Source: Gimesia aquarii (GTDB lineage Bacteria > Planctomycetota > Planctomycetia > Planctomycetales > Planctomycetaceae). Taken from it: DNA of 64,000 nucleotides. A program made the position numbers and the translations under genes. The notes beneath the pieces are model-generated. The model had not been told where the DNA came from. It saw nothing but the letters and a program-made list of their open reading frames with translations, and made no database searches. The stretch's first letter is position 1. Each line of letters starts with the position of its first letter. The DNA lies in NCBI RefSeq assembly GCF_007748175.1, contig NZ_CP037422.1, positions 5,534,334-5,598,333 on the forward strand, read 5' to 3'. Shown one piece after another: positions 18,438-27,871 of this stretch.

Positions 18438-19046
18438 CTAATTAATACTGAGGCTCATTAATTTGTGTTGCAAGTAACATTTGATTTCGCTTTTCAATTT
18501 AATCCAGGTACTAAAAACGGGTTTACGTGCAACCAGGACGCTGTCCATCCAAAGTTCGCTTCCATCATCGTATCCCTGTGATTCCCAATGTGTCTCGACT
18601 TTCAAGACCTCCAACTGTGCAAACTTGGCCATGGCTGTGAATCCATCAGGATAGAATCTCCAGCAGTCCACCGGATATTTGTGTTCATACCCTCCCGCGG
18701 GCGCGATGATACAGCAAATTCCACCTGGTTTTAATACTCGAAATACTTCAAGTATAGTGATCCAGAAATATTCAATATGTTCAAATGCCTGTCCAGAAAC
18801 TAATACATCGACAGAGTTACTTTTGACCTCCCTCCACGAATACGGTTTTTTGAATACAAGATCGACTCCATTTCCCGGTTCCATATCTGTTCCAATATAG
18901 TTCCAGTTGGGGGAATCTAAGATGCTCCTGTAAGTTCCATTGACATCCATGGAACCAATATCTAGGACTTGAAGTGTTTGATCTCGCTTCGATGCTAAAA
19001 ATTCATCGTGAAAAGATTGCATATTTGCTAGTGAGCTGGCGTGCAT
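18438..19046 (-). CDS. class I SAM-dependent methyltransferase
   Basis: 202 residues, Methyltransf_11-like. VLDIGSMDVNGTY is the SAM-binding loop, YIGTDMEPGNGVDLV the second acidic strand, and SGQAFEHIEYFW with FRVLKPGGICCIIAPAGGY the post-I and motif III region. AGGATC lies 6 bases before the ATG. It is placed 8 bases after Wzt and upstream of the GtrII gene. Methyltransferases next to Wzt often cap the non-reducing end of ABC-exported O-chains and so set length; here that is inference from position. Capping enzymes usually have coiled coils, which this one lacks. Confidence 0.82.
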   Translation of the reverse strand: MHASSLANMQSFHDEFLASKRDQTLQVLDIGSMDVNGTYRSILDSPNWNYIGTDMEPGNGVDLVFKKPYSWREVKSNSVDVLVSGQAFEHIEYFWITILEVFRVLKPGGICCIIAPAGGYEHKYPVDCWRFYPDGFTAMAKFAQLEVLKVETHWESQGYDDGSELWMDSVLVARKPVFSTWIKLKSEIKCYLQHKLMSLSIN

Positions 19047-19054
19047 GATAGATC

Positions 19055-20419
19055 CTATTTTTTGTTTATATTATTAAGCTGGATGTCGAGCATAGGAATT
19101 CCTAAAAGCCCATGCACTATGCTGCTTGCTTCAGATTTGAATATGATCGCGTCATGAATCCAAACATGTTGGATATGATCTGTGTGAGTTCCATCTGCCA
19201 TTGCGACTGAGATCGAATAGTCCCCTACAGGTAATAAAGGGAAACGAAATATAAATTTCGTAAAAAATTGATCATCAGTGGTGACAGAAAGGGCTTTAGT
19301 AAAATAGGTGTTGTCACCAAAAATGGTTTGGCCTAGACGGTCTTTAACAAAAAAACCTACGATTAGTGATCCCAGATTTTCTTTAGCCTTTGCTGTGACA
19401 AGTAAACTTGCCACTTCCCCTCCGACAACCCAGGATAATTTTTCTCCCGACTCGTTGCAGAGAGAAATATCAGTAATCTCTACCCCCCCTGCACCAAAGC
19501 TTTCCGCGTCCGGGTCAAATTGAAAAAGTTTGATATCATTGCGATATTGTGTCGAATTGATAAATGCGAGCCGACCGTCAACAAATTCTTGACTACTGTC
19601 TTTTTTTAATTTCATTTCAGTATTCATAGAACTGAGACTGGGGTTATTTTGTACGTTCTGTTGAGCTGCATATAGTCCTTCAAAATACTTTTCGCATACG
19701 GTTTTGGCGTCAGCGGCAATTCTTACTTTTCCTGTGTCCAACCAGACAGCGCGTTCACACAGGTTTGTGATAGCAGAATTGTCATGGCTGACAAACAGTA
19801 GTGTTCCGTGTTTCATAAATGTACGCAAAAACCGCATACATTTCTGGGTAAAGAACGCATCGCCGACTGATAGCGCTTCATCAATGATTAAAATATCTGC
19901 ATCAACATGAGCAATTACAGCAAAGGCCAACCTGACATACATCCCACTGGAGTAGGTTTTGACTGGCTGGTCAATGAAATCGCCAATTTCTGCAAAGGCT
20001 GCGATTTTATCAAAACGATCTTCAATTTCTGCTTTTGTTAATCCCAGAATCGCCCCGTTCATAAATACGTTTTCACGACCGGTAAATTCAGGGTTAAATC
20101 CAGAACCAAGTTCTAGCAAGGCCGCGATTCGACCATTGATGTTCACGGTTCCGAAAGTGGGACTCATGGTTCCACAAATGATTTGGAGCAGAGTTGATTT
20201 ACCGGCACCGTTACGGCCAATAATTCCAACGGTCTCTCCTTTCTTTATTTCCAGCGAGATGTCTTCTAATGCTTTAAACTCTTTATAAAATTGTTTTTTA
20301 CCACGAAACAGTCCTTGCATCAGCCGGTGATGAGGTTTTTCATAGATCTGGAAATATTTACAGACTCCTTCCAGCTTAATCGCAATATCGTTTTTAAGTG
20401 AATTCCCATCAGAGGACAT
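19055..20419 (-). CDS. wzt: polysaccharide ABC transporter ATPase with glycan-binding C-terminal domain (Wzt)
   Basis: I use the ATG at 20419 (AGGGG 8 bases before it) rather than an in-frame start 54 bases upstream, giving 454 residues. Walker A GRNGAGKST (68-76), ABC signature YSSGMYVRLAFAV, Walker B ILIIDEALSVGD and H-loop FVSHD are complete. The sequence LLELGSGFNPEFTGREN marks the O-antigen/teichoic-acid exporter ATPases (Wzt/TagH). Residues about 290-450 form the beta-sandwich Wzt C-terminal domain (for example FGAGGVEITDISL, then FRFPLLPVGDYSISVAM), which in the family reads the modified chain end before export. The first 11 bases overlap wzm. Confidence 0.93.
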   Translation of the reverse strand: MSSDGNSLKNDIAIKLEGVCKYFQIYEKPHHRLMQGLFRGKKQFYKEFKALEDISLEIKKGETVGIIGRNGAGKSTLLQIICGTMSPTFGTVNINGRIAALLELGSGFNPEFTGRENVFMNGAILGLTKAEIEDRFDKIAAFAEIGDFIDQPVKTYSSGMYVRLAFAVIAHVDADILIIDEALSVGDAFFTQKCMRFLRTFMKHGTLLFVSHDNSAITNLCERAVWLDTGKVRIAADAKTVCEKYFEGLYAAQQNVQNNPSLSSMNTEMKLKKDSSQEFVDGRLAFINSTQYRNDIKLFQFDPDAESFGAGGVEITDISLCNESGEKLSWVVGGEVASLLVTAKAKENLGSLIVGFFVKDRLGQTIFGDNTYFTKALSVTTDDQFFTKFIFRFPLLPVGDYSISVAMADGTHTDHIQHVWIHDAIIFKSEASSIVHGLLGIPMLDIQLNNINKK

Positions 20420-21212
20420 CAGCAAATCCCCTGCGCGTTTTTTGGAATGATGAAAAGCCCAACCAAGCGACAAACAAGCTGATGATGAGGGAGAGGAGCA
20501 ATCCCTCCCAGTTGGGTACTTGCCCCCACATCAAGACGGCCCTTGACTGTTCAATGATGAATGTAAGGGGATTGGCATAAAGATACGGCTGAAAACGTTC
20601 TGGGATATTTGAGATGGGGTAGAAAACAGGGGACATGAATAATAAAACGGTGGTAAAGACACTTGTAACTTGTCCCACGTCTCTCAGGTAAACTCCTAAA
20701 GCAGCCAAAAACCAGGTGAGCCCCAGCGTGAAAAAAATAAGAGGTGCAAAAATGAACGGCAGAAACAGGGCAGTCCATTGGAATGTTTGATTGACTGCAA
20801 TAAAGAACAGTCCCCATACGAACAGACTGACTAATGTATGAAACAAAGTCGCCCCCATGGCGACCCAGGGTAAAATTTCCAGAGGAAACACTACTTTTTT
20901 CACATAGTTGACGTTGTTAAGTATCAGGCTGGGGGCTCGATTTACGCTCTCTGCCAGTAAGCCATGTACAATCATGCCAATGAAGAGTGCCAGGGCAAAT
21001 TCAGATTTACTGTCAGAACCAGTTTGCCAGCGTGCTTTAAACGCGATACTGAATACGAATGTGTAAACAGCCAGCATGATTAAAGGGTTAAAGAAAGACC
21101 AGGTCAGTCCCAAGGTGGAACCTTTATATCTTCCAATGACATCGCGCTTGGTCATTTGCCAGATCAGTTGACGGTTCTTTATTAAACTATGAACCATTTC
21201 TATGGGGTTCAT
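20409..21212 (-). CDS. wzm: polysaccharide ABC transporter permease (Wzm)
   Basis: 267 residues, ABC-2 type permease. The N-terminal LIWQMTKRDVIGRYKGSTLG with SFFNPLIMLAVYTFVFS is the characteristic coupling helix and first membrane segment of O-antigen and teichoic-acid exporters. Six hydrophobic segments follow in the usual order. With Wzt it moves undecaprenyl-linked glycan across the inner membrane, so polymerisation is completed in the cytoplasm and no Wzy/Wzx is needed. It overlaps wzt by 11 bases. A Met five codons downstream is an alternative start; neither has a strong ribosome site. Confidence 0.93.
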   Translation of the reverse strand: MNPIEMVHSLIKNRQLIWQMTKRDVIGRYKGSTLGLTWSFFNPLIMLAVYTFVFSIAFKARWQTGSDSKSEFALALFIGMIVHGLLAESVNRAPSLILNNVNYVKKVVFPLEILPWVAMGATLFHTLVSLFVWGLFFIAVNQTFQWTALFLPFIFAPLIFFTLGLTWFLAALGVYLRDVGQVTSVFTTVLLFMSPVFYPISNIPERFQPYLYANPLTFIIEQSRAVLMWGQVPNWEGLLLSLIISLFVAWLGFSSFQKTRRGFADVL

Positions 21213-21429
21213 TGATAATAAGGAATTTGGATTGATGACATCCCCTCCTTGTAATGTCCTAATTGCATGATCGAGGCTGGTATGGCACTCCTGTGCGTCA
21301 GCCTTGTTTGTCTTGGGACTTGTTTATTCTGAAAAAGATAGTAAACAGAATGTGTTCTTTAAAGCAGTAGTGTGCTATTACTATCGTTATTTACTCTTCA
21401 AATTAGTAATCTCGAATGAGGGCCGAACG

Positions 21430-22317
21430 CTATTCATAAGAAAGTCCCTCCATTACCTTGAGCAAGTATTGGCCATAATTCGTTTTGCTGAGTAGTTCAG
21501 CTTGTTGTGCCATCTGTGCCTTTGTGATCCATCCTGCCTGATAGGCGATTTCTTCTAAACAGGCAATTTTCAGTCCCTGGCGTTTTTCAATCGTTTGGAA
21601 AAAGTGACTCGCATCTTGTAAGCTTTCATGTGTCCCGGTATCAAACCAGGCATGCCCTCGCCCTAATAGTTCGACATTTAAGTTTCCCCGCTGTAAATAG
21701 GCATTATTCACCGACGTAATTTCCAGTTCACCGCGAGCAGAGGGTTTCACATTCTTCGCGATTTCAACGACATCATTATCATAAAAATAGAGCCCTGTGA
21801 CGGCATAATTCGACTTTGGAACTTTAGGTTTCTCTTCGATGGAAATCGCACGTTTTTGGCTATCAAACTCGACGACTCCAAAACGCTCCGGATCATGCAC
21901 TTGGTAACCAAATACAGTCGCCCCAGAGTCACGTTTAGAGGCCGTCAGTAAACTGTCGGTTAATCCATGGCCATAGAATATGTTGTCACCTAAAATGAGG
22001 CAAACTGGATCACTGCCAATGAACTCTTCTCCAATCAGTAAAGCTTGTGCGAGACCATCTGGTGAAGGCTGAGCAGCATATTTAAACTGCATGCCCCACT
22101 GCGCTCCATCTTCTAAGAGATCTTGAAACATGGGTAGATCATGAGGTGTGGAAATGATTAGTGTCTCTTTAATTCCTGCTAACATCAGAGATGAAAGAGG
22201 ATAAAAAATCATTGGTTTGTCATAAATGGGGAGTAACTGTTTTGAAATTACCTTTGTAACAGGATGGAGTCGAGTACCAGACCCTCCCGCCAAAATAATA
22301 CCTTTTCTTGACATCAT
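21430..22317 (-). CDS. rmlA: glucose-1-phosphate thymidylyltransferase
   Basis: 295 residues, full length for Rml[17 protein letters not shown] is the nucleotide-binding signature, followed by [27 protein letters not shown] and FDTGTHESL, all diagnostic. It joins glucose-1-phosphate and dTTP to dTDP-glucose, the entry point to rhamnose and to the 3-amino-6-deoxyhexose suggested by the ketoisomerase and aminotransferase genes in this locus. Two ATGs stand in tandem (22317 and 22314); AGGGA is better spaced for the second. It lies 217 bases upstream of wzm on the same strand. RmlB, needed for the next step, is not in the window. Confidence 0.95.
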   Translation of the reverse strand: MMSRKGIILAGGSGTRLHPVTKVISKQLLPIYDKPMIFYPLSSLMLAGIKETLIISTPHDLPMFQDLLEDGAQWGMQFKYAAQPSPDGLAQALLIGEEFIGSDPVCLILGDNIFYGHGLTDSLLTASKRDSGATVFGYQVHDPERFGVVEFDSQKRAISIEEKPKVPKSNYAVTGLYFYDNDVVEIAKNVKPSARGELEITSVNNAYLQRGNLNVELLGRGHAWFDTGTHESLQDASHFFQTIEKRQGLKIACLEEIAYQAGWITKAQMAQQAELLSKTNYGQYLLKVMEGLSYE

Positions 22318-22878
22318 CTTCCCTAGAATACCTTGAGTGAGAGTACTACCAATTTGCGCAAACGCTTCACCAGCTTCTCTTAAACTTATTTTGATTTAAG
22401 ACTCGTATTTTGACTCGGCTCAAATGGTGACCAATCTTGATAAACGTACTGATCATAAGCATTTAGTATTGAATTACACAAAATAAAGCAACAGGTTTTT
22501 AGGTATTTAGCAAAGAAATTTGCTCAGGTGTCGATATTGGCCTCATCTTGTCCGTCGAATCCAGCAATGGCTTTACTTTTTCCGGGTTTTGGGGGTTGGA
22601 AAAGGCCTGTTAAGCATCATTGATTCGAATGAATTATTAAGTCTTCATTAGGTCTGGGAGAGGTTTTTTGAGTGGATGCGGGATTAAAGAATACAGATGC
22701 ATAACGGCAGGCCGAAGTTTCCTAGGATTAAAGGTGTTAAAAACTTTGTTCTTAAGCTCGTTCTCATCAGAATGATATCTTGCGCGGTTATCCAGTTCTT
22801 GGTGGCCCCAGAAAATCCTAGCGGCAAAAATGTTGACCATGGGCCTGGTGAGGAATTTCACCTCAGCTATCGGAAGGG
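22318..22878. other. intergenic region between rmlA and tRNA-Pro
   Basis: About 560 bases with no supported gene. It should contain the rmlA promoter reading leftward, but I find no clear consensus pair. Open frames here are short and cross the tRNA, so they are not counted. Confidence 0.3.
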
Positions 22879-22894
22879 GCCGTTCTTAAACGGC
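22879..22894 (-). terminator. short hairpin just downstream of tRNA-Pro
   Basis: GCCGTT (22879-22884) and AACGGC (22889-22894) form a perfect 6-base stem with a 4-base loop, starting 8 bases after the tRNA 3' end on the minus strand. There is no T-tract after it, so it may be a processing or weak termination signal. Confidence 0.35.
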
Positions 22895-22901
22895 TTAAAG
22901 G

Positions 22902-22975
22902 TCGGGATGACAAGATTTGAACTTGCGACCTCTGCGTCCCGAACGCAGCACTCTACCAGGCTGAGCTACATCCCG
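22902..22975 (-). tRNA. tRNA-Pro (anticodon CGG)
   Basis: 74 bases read on the minus strand. The acceptor arm CGGGATG pairs with CATCCCG, followed by discriminator A. The D arm contains AGCTCAGCCTGGTAGAGT. The anticodon arm is CTGCG-TTCGGGA-CGCAG, giving CGG, and the T arm contains GTTCAAATC. The CCA end is not encoded. It reads CCG proline codons. It lies between the polysaccharide locus and the TPR lipoprotein gene. Confidence 0.95.
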
Positions 22976-22985
22976 TTGAGGTTCT

Positions 22986-23013
22986 ATTCTATCAGGGGGG
23001 GATGTCGGGTCAA
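22986..23013 (-). promoter_or_regulatory. sigma70-like promoter of tRNA-Pro
   Basis: On the minus strand TTGACC (23013-23008) is followed after 16 bases by TAGAAT (22991-22986). The -10 lies 10 bases before the mature tRNA 5' end, the normal place for a tRNA promoter. Confidence 0.6.
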
Positions 23014-23056
23014 CGCATTGGTTGTAATTCAGAGTGTCAGATCTCTCAGTAGAAAC

Positions 23057-24076
23057 CTAATAAGGTTGTACAACCGGTGGTGTTCCAGCCGTTGATGGTG
23101 CGGTGGGAAAGTGTGCTGGATCGACATTAACTGGTTCGGGTGAATTTGCAACAGTGGGCGGTCCTAGCTGAACTGGTTGACCTGCAATACCAGGGGCAAC
23201 CAGCACCGGTTGTAATGCCATTGTTTCACCGGGTAGTGCCTGCGCCTGGCTCATGTGTGAAGGGCTCGTCATGGCGACTGTTCCCGAAGTCATGCTGCTA
23301 TAGGTGGGCAGGGGGTAAGCATTACTTGCTTGAGCAGTACGAGATTGATAACGAAATCTACTGCCATTGCCAAGGGGGCCATGTGACCAACCTTTGGCTG
23401 CAATGCGATTGGTTCCGGTTGATGTTGAATACGGTTTTTTGATCGAAGCGATACGTGCCTGCACCTGTGGTTGATACCATTCGGAGTGCATTGATTGTTG
23501 GTACATTGCCAGGGCCTCTTCAGAGCGTCCTGTCTGTTGATAAAGCTGACCTAGATGTGCAAGTACTTTGGGATGGTTTGGATCGGCATTTGACGCAGCC
23601 TTTAATGATTGTTCTGCACCGCTTAAGTCACCGGACTGCTGTTGCAACCATGCCATTTCCAAGTGGGATTCAGCAATATAGGGTTGGGTGTCTCTCCAGG
23701 AGGTAACATGCTGTATTGCCTCTTGCTGACGTCCCTGGCTGATCATTAATTCTGCTAACCCGTGATGCGAAGGTTGATGGGAAGGATCTATCATTAACGC
23801 ATTTTTATAGGTTTGTTCTGCTCCTGCCAGATCGCCTTCTTTTTGCATGGTGACAGCGAGATTATGGACATAATCCGGATTCCCCGGATTGTCTGCGATC
23901 GCACGACTGAAAGCAGCTCGCGCATTTGCATAGTCGCCACGTTGATAATAGCCATTTCCCATTTCGTTACTGGCGACTCCGTGCATAGAGTTGCATCCGG
24001 AAAGTGTTAACGTTCCCAATGAGAACGAAATGACCAAGTTACTAATAAATAGAAATTTTATCCGGGTTGAGTGCAT
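23057..24076 (-). CDS. TPR-repeat lipoprotein
   Basis: I start at the ATG at 24076, which has GGAG 9 bases upstream and opens a proper signal sequence; earlier Mets at 24085, 24091 and 24136 would put a non-signal stretch in front. The 339-residue protein has a hydrophobic leader ending in the lipobox LSGC (Cys28), so it is probably lipid-anchored. Residues about 35-200 contain four or five TPR units (GNGYYQRGDYANARAAFSRA, VHNLAVTMQKEGDLAGAEQT, LGQLYQQTGRSEEALAMYQQ). The last 120 residues are low-complexity, rich in Pro, Gln, Ser and Ala. Probably a protein-interaction scaffold in the cell envelope; partner unknown. Confidence 0.82.
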   Translation of the reverse strand: MHSTRIKFLFISNLVISFSLGTLTLSGCNSMHGVASNEMGNGYYQRGDYANARAAFSRAIADNPGNPDYVHNLAVTMQKEGDLAGAEQTYKNALMIDPSHQPSHHGLAELMISQGRQQEAIQHVTSWRDTQPYIAESHLEMAWLQQQSGDLSGAEQSLKAASNADPNHPKVLAHLGQLYQQTGRSEEALAMYQQSMHSEWYQPQVQARIASIKKPYSTSTGTNRIAAKGWSHGPLGNGSRFRYQSRTAQASNAYPLPTYSSMTSGTVAMTSPSHMSQAQALPGETMALQPVLVAPGIAGQPVQLGPPTVANSPEPVNVDPAHFPTAPSTAGTPPVVQPY

Positions 24077-24290
24077 CGTGCACATCTCCATCGTTTGTAA
24101 GTATGAACAAGAATCAATGGCTGATTCCAGTTTCATTCTGTCGGGAAAACGTTTTGGATAGGGGCTTGATATTTGCGATTTCAGCTGTGTGTGATGATAT
24201 GACTATGAGAGAAGTGCGAGAAAGATATCAATCCCTTGAAATTACGGCAAGAGGAATTTGAACAATTTTCGTTGGATTCACGATCCAGAT

Positions 24291-24342
24291 AAAAAAAGAA
24301 TCGAAGACCCTAAATTCTTATTTAAATAGAAGATAGGGTCTT
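24291..24342 (-). terminator. intrinsic terminator of the FecR/HEAT gene
   Basis: AAGACCCTA (24304-24312) and TAGGGTCTT (24334-24342) form a perfect 9-base stem, and inner TTCT/AGAA bases can extend it. On the minus strand a run of seven T (24297-24291) follows about six bases after the stem. It lies about 40 bases after the stop of the gene at 24385. Confidence 0.6.
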
Positions 24343-24384
24343 ATCACCTGGTAGGCATTAACAGTGATCTTCAGCAGGGATATC

Positions 24385-26727
24385 TTATTTTTCTGTGCTT
24401 TCGGGACTAGTTGCAGAAGCGGGTTTCCCCTCTTCATCCGGTGCAACTAGTGATCCATGTTTTTCAAGATGCGAAAACCATCTGCGGGCAGTCGAACGTC
24501 TTTGAGCGGGTGTGGCGATTGCTGAGTAGTCTATGGGCCTGCCTGTCAATTGATGGATTGCATTGAAGGCAAGTTCTCGCACGGTTGCGTTGTCATGTTC
24601 GAGCCATTCCACCAGTCTACCTGATATAAATCGATCCTGAGCATCACTTTTTTGGAATCCCCAGAGTAGGCGTTCCATGATTTCTGCCATTTCAGGTGAA
24701 AATTGTGTATTCAATGCTTTTTTGAGGTGTTCACCATTCTCAGGACTACGAGGTAACCAATTTCGGATTCCATTTATTGCCGCAATACGAGATTCATGGT
24801 GGTCAACCTCACCAAGAACTTTAACCAGCGCCTCATAGCGGTTAGTTAATGCTAGAGACTTGGTTGCCAAATCAGAAATATTAGGCTTTAAGTCTTTGGT
24901 AATGGCGGGCATCGTTAGGGAAATGAGTTGATCATCATCTAATTCTTTGACAAATGCTGCGATAGATCGGCGAGAGAGGTAAGAGTTGTCTTTAAACTCA
25001 GGTTCAACCCAACGCGGGACACGTAAGGGTTTCGGGCGATCAGAAGGATGGATCACACCAGCGGCTCGATCTTTTGCTGACAGCGACATCCATTGACCTG
25101 CATCAACAGTCTTGACCTCGCCTTTACCATCTGAAAAACGAATCATACCAGAATAAGCATATAAAACTCCTGTGTAACCGTTGGAACCGAGTACTTCTCC
25201 GGGTTTGTTTGGTTGAACGGGAGTGATTTCAATACCACAAACACTATCTCGGGTGACGAGTTCAATTCTCCACAGATCACCATTCACTTTGATGGATAAG
25301 ATCGGACCAGCCGCATCATTAGCGTCATTCAAGCCACGGGATGCTTCAATGCGGAGGCGGCCTTCTTGAATTTCAAAACCCATTTCTGCTGCTTTGTTTT
25401 TGCCAACATAAGTAACAGCTGTACCTGGAAGAAGTTCAACTTTGCAATGTGCTTCAGGAATATTGATCCTGGCTGTGAATGGTTCTGGTGATGCCACAGG
25501 GGTGCCAGCTTGGATGGGGCTGACTTTTGAATGAATGACCCAATCATTCTTGTCTGCAATGTCAGGCATATTAGAGACACTCGCCAGAAAGAAGCCATCT
25601 TCTGATTCAATTTGCGCAGCGGGAGCCTTGGCGGGGACATCAGCTAGTTCAATTTTTGGGGTAGCCTTTTTAGCTGTGTTATCAGTTTTGTTGATAGCGA
25701 CTGTTTTGCTGTCCTGACTAGCTGGAGGGGGAGGTGTAGCGGGGGGCGCTGGTGTTTTAGGAGGAAGATTCGTATCAACTGGAGGAGTAGCAGGGACAAC
25801 CTTGGTCACTGTTTCACTCTCTGCATCAGCTGGTGGTGGAGGATCGAATGCAGGCGGTTTTTCTTTAATTGCAGGGGTAGGCTGTTGCGCCTCGTTTACT
25901 GGAGTATTCGACTTATCCACTGTTTTAGAATCAGCTTCGTTTTTGGCAGGAGCTGTTTCGGCTGGTTGATTTTCTCCGGGTATTGGAATTTTAAGTTCCG
26001 GATTTTCAGCCATATTATTTGCTAATTGTGTTGATGAATTGCCCCCAGAAAAAAGTTCTGGGAAAAAAGTGGGGTCGCCAAAGAACAGGCCCGCCCAAAC
26101 AATACCTGCAAGTAGAATCAAGAAATAGGGAGTGAATCGTTTCCACAATGGTTTTGTTTTGAGGTAGTCGGGGATGCGAGAAGAAAATGGTTCAGGGGTA
26201 TCCACAGGAACTGTCTGTTGACTTGCGGGTACATTGTTTTTTTGACTTGGTGATACAGCTTGTGTTGTTGCTGACGGGGAATCGGTTTGTGCTGTTTCAG
26301 ATGCTGTTTCGGAAATCGCAACGTCAAGTTCATCCCCGGTTGAAATGGGGCCCAGAGCATAAATCCGCTCTCTTGTATCTGGATTAATAGTGGCTGGTTC
26401 TCCCAATACCAGCGTCAGTATTTGGTGTGATGCAGCGACTTCAACAAGATTGACATCGGAATTCAAGCAGATCTTTTCAACGTCCGCAACGCTTTCTGGA
26501 GAGAGGGTATTATCCAGGTATTCGGCGACCGTATTAGGGTCTGGATTAGAGCCAGGACCTTCCACTTCTGGTGCGGTGAGTCGGCGTCGGCGTAAAACAT
26601 CTTTGATTCGCTCAACAAGAGAAGAGGCGTAGCCACTTTCATCAAGCTTTTTGCCAATTTCTTTGATTTGAGTTGGTTCGAGAACATCATCTAAATAGGC
26701 GATTAAAGTTCTTAGGGTCAAACGCAT
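24385..26727 (-). CDS. membrane protein with N-terminal helical repeats, FecR-like domain and HEAT-like C-terminus
   Basis: 780 residues. The first 110 residues hold two related blocks (AYLDDVLEPTQIKEI and EYLDNTLSPESVADVEKI), like the anti-sigma-type N-terminal domains common in planctomycetes but without the zinc-binding Cys/His set. One membrane helix follows at about 199-216. Next come a Pro/Ala/Lys-rich linker (about 245-385), a beta-rich FecR-like part (about 400-550, with GRLRIEASRG and GQWMSLS), and helical HEAT-like repeats (about 580-750). The order implies a cytoplasmic N-terminus and an exported sensor part. No sigma factor gene lies beside it, so a signalling role is only inferred. 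A terminator follows. Confidence 0.72.
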   Translation of the reverse strand: MRLTLRTLIAYLDDVLEPTQIKEIGKKLDESGYASSLVERIKDVLRRRRLTAPEVEGPGSNPDPNTVAEYLDNTLSPESVADVEKICLNSDVNLVEVAASHQILTLVLGEPATINPDTRERIYALGPISTGDELDVAISETASETAQTDSPSATTQAVSPSQKNNVPASQQTVPVDTPEPFSSRIPDYLKTKPLWKRFTPYFLILLAGIVWAGLFFGDPTFFPELFSGGNSSTQLANNMAENPELKIPIPGENQPAETAPAKNEADSKTVDKSNTPVNEAQQPTPAIKEKPPAFDPPPPADAESETVTKVVPATPPVDTNLPPKTPAPPATPPPPASQDSKTVAINKTDNTAKKATPKIELADVPAKAPAAQIESEDGFFLASVSNMPDIADKNDWVIHSKVSPIQAGTPVASPEPFTARINIPEAHCKVELLPGTAVTYVGKNKAAEMGFEIQEGRLRIEASRGLNDANDAAGPILSIKVNGDLWRIELVTRDSVCGIEITPVQPNKPGEVLGSNGYTGVLYAYSGMIRFSDGKGEVKTVDAGQWMSLSAKDRAAGVIHPSDRPKPLRVPRWVEPEFKDNSYLSRRSIAAFVKELDDDQLISLTMPAITKDLKPNISDLATKSLALTNRYEALVKVLGEVDHHESRIAAINGIRNWLPRSPENGEHLKKALNTQFSPEMAEIMERLLWGFQKSDAQDRFISGRLVEWLEHDNATVRELAFNAIHQLTGRPIDYSAIATPAQRRSTARRWFSHLEKHGSLVAPDEEGKPASATSPESTEK

Positions 26728-26938
26728 AGGTCACCAATAGTTGTTAGGTTGAAGAAAAGGCGATCTGAGTCTTTACTCTCATTGAGTACTGAACTCAAAT
26801 GTAAACCGGTCTCTACAGTAATTAGTGACCGCGCAGGCCAAATTCCGTACAAAAAAATGGAAGAATTCAAAAGAAAATATAGGAAAATAGCCCATTAGCT
26901 GATTTCCAACTTTGTTACCACTCTCAATTTACGGCGGC

Positions 26939-27748
26939 TTAGTTGGCTTTGGGAGCGGTTGGCTCTTGTTTTTGTGCGGTCTGTGGGTCAGGACCTTGAA
27001 CAATGAGCGGAACATAAAGTTCAGGGAAGTCGGAATCATTTGTTTTGATAACGACCAGCCCATTATGTTTTCCCGGTGGAACTACATTTTCCACAATCAC
27101 ATCTAACTTTTGCTGTCTGAGGCCATCGCTGACTTCCAGTTCTTTAAGTTCCACCTTCGCGTATTTTAGTGTACTTTCCACACTGGTGATTTCAAACTCT
27201 TTCCCTGCTCGGTAATCAGAGACTGTGATGGGGTGCACCGTACGTCCTGGTGTAAACTGGTAAACAACCAGCGCTTTGGGTTTTACAACAAGTCTACGGA
27301 TGGGGAGTTCCAGTTTGAAAGTGAGTCGAGTCGAACGCTCCTTTGTGTCTTCATATTTGAAATCAACAAAGTATTCTTTCTGTCCGGGGGACTCTCCTGC
27401 CGTCTCCATTTTTAGCCGAAATTCGCCGACTTCATTGGGGAGATATACTTTTTTCTCCAGACGCGGTTTCAGGCAACCACAACTTGGGACTAATTCCTTA
27501 ATTGTCACCGTTTGATCGCTGAGATTTTTGAAACGAAAACGGGCTGATACGACGCGAGTGGTTTCTTTGACGCGACCGGTGTCAACGAGGTAAGTTTCGA
27601 AGGCCAATGCTGGTTTTGCTTCACCAGCTATTGCCGTTTGGACGCGTGAACCAGCCCAGAATGCATAACTGGCTATGACAAATGGTGATGTTGCCAGAAC
27701 AAGCAGAACAGGTCTGGTCCATTTTGATTGTAAAATTTGATCACGCAT
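26939..27748 (-). CDS. DUF1573 domain protein, membrane-anchored
   Basis: I start at the ATG at 27748 (AGGGA 7 bases upstream), which puts a single hydrophobic anchor at residues about 9-28; the frame is open 120 bases further upstream but with no signal. The 269-residue protein has the DUF1573 core: FRFKNLSDQTVTIKELVPSC then GCLKP with the SCGC cysteines, and a second Ig-like part ending in IKTNDSDFPELYVPLIVQG. Such domains are ASPM/MSP-like beta sandwiches found in secreted or anchored planctomycete and Bacteroidota proteins. Function is not established. It lies between the FecR/HEAT gene and an MFS transporter on the same strand. Confidence 0.8.
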   Translation of the reverse strand: MRDQILQSKWTRPVLLVLATSPFVIASYAFWAGSRVQTAIAGEAKPALAFETYLVDTGRVKETTRVVSARFRFKNLSDQTVTIKELVPSCGCLKPRLEKKVYLPNEVGEFRLKMETAGESPGQKEYFVDFKYEDTKERSTRLTFKLELPIRRLVVKPKALVVYQFTPGRTVHPITVSDYRAGKEFEITSVESTLKYAKVELKELEVSDGLRQQKLDVIVENVVPPGKHNGLVVIKTNDSDFPELYVPLIVQGPDPQTAQKQEPTAPKAN

Positions 27749-27871
27749 GTCGGCATCCCTGCCTGTCAAAATGTCAATTTCAGAATTCGAAATCCAAACT
27801 GAGCGTATCTTTAACAGAACATAAAAGTTAGGACAAGACCGGGTTTGCAGACTGGCCTTACTGGACAATGT

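Noticed and set aside
22697-23095. 132-codon plus-strand frame
   Set aside because: It runs through the tRNA-Pro gene on the other strand; its apparent protein motif (MTRFELATSAS) is the usual translation of a tRNA complement.
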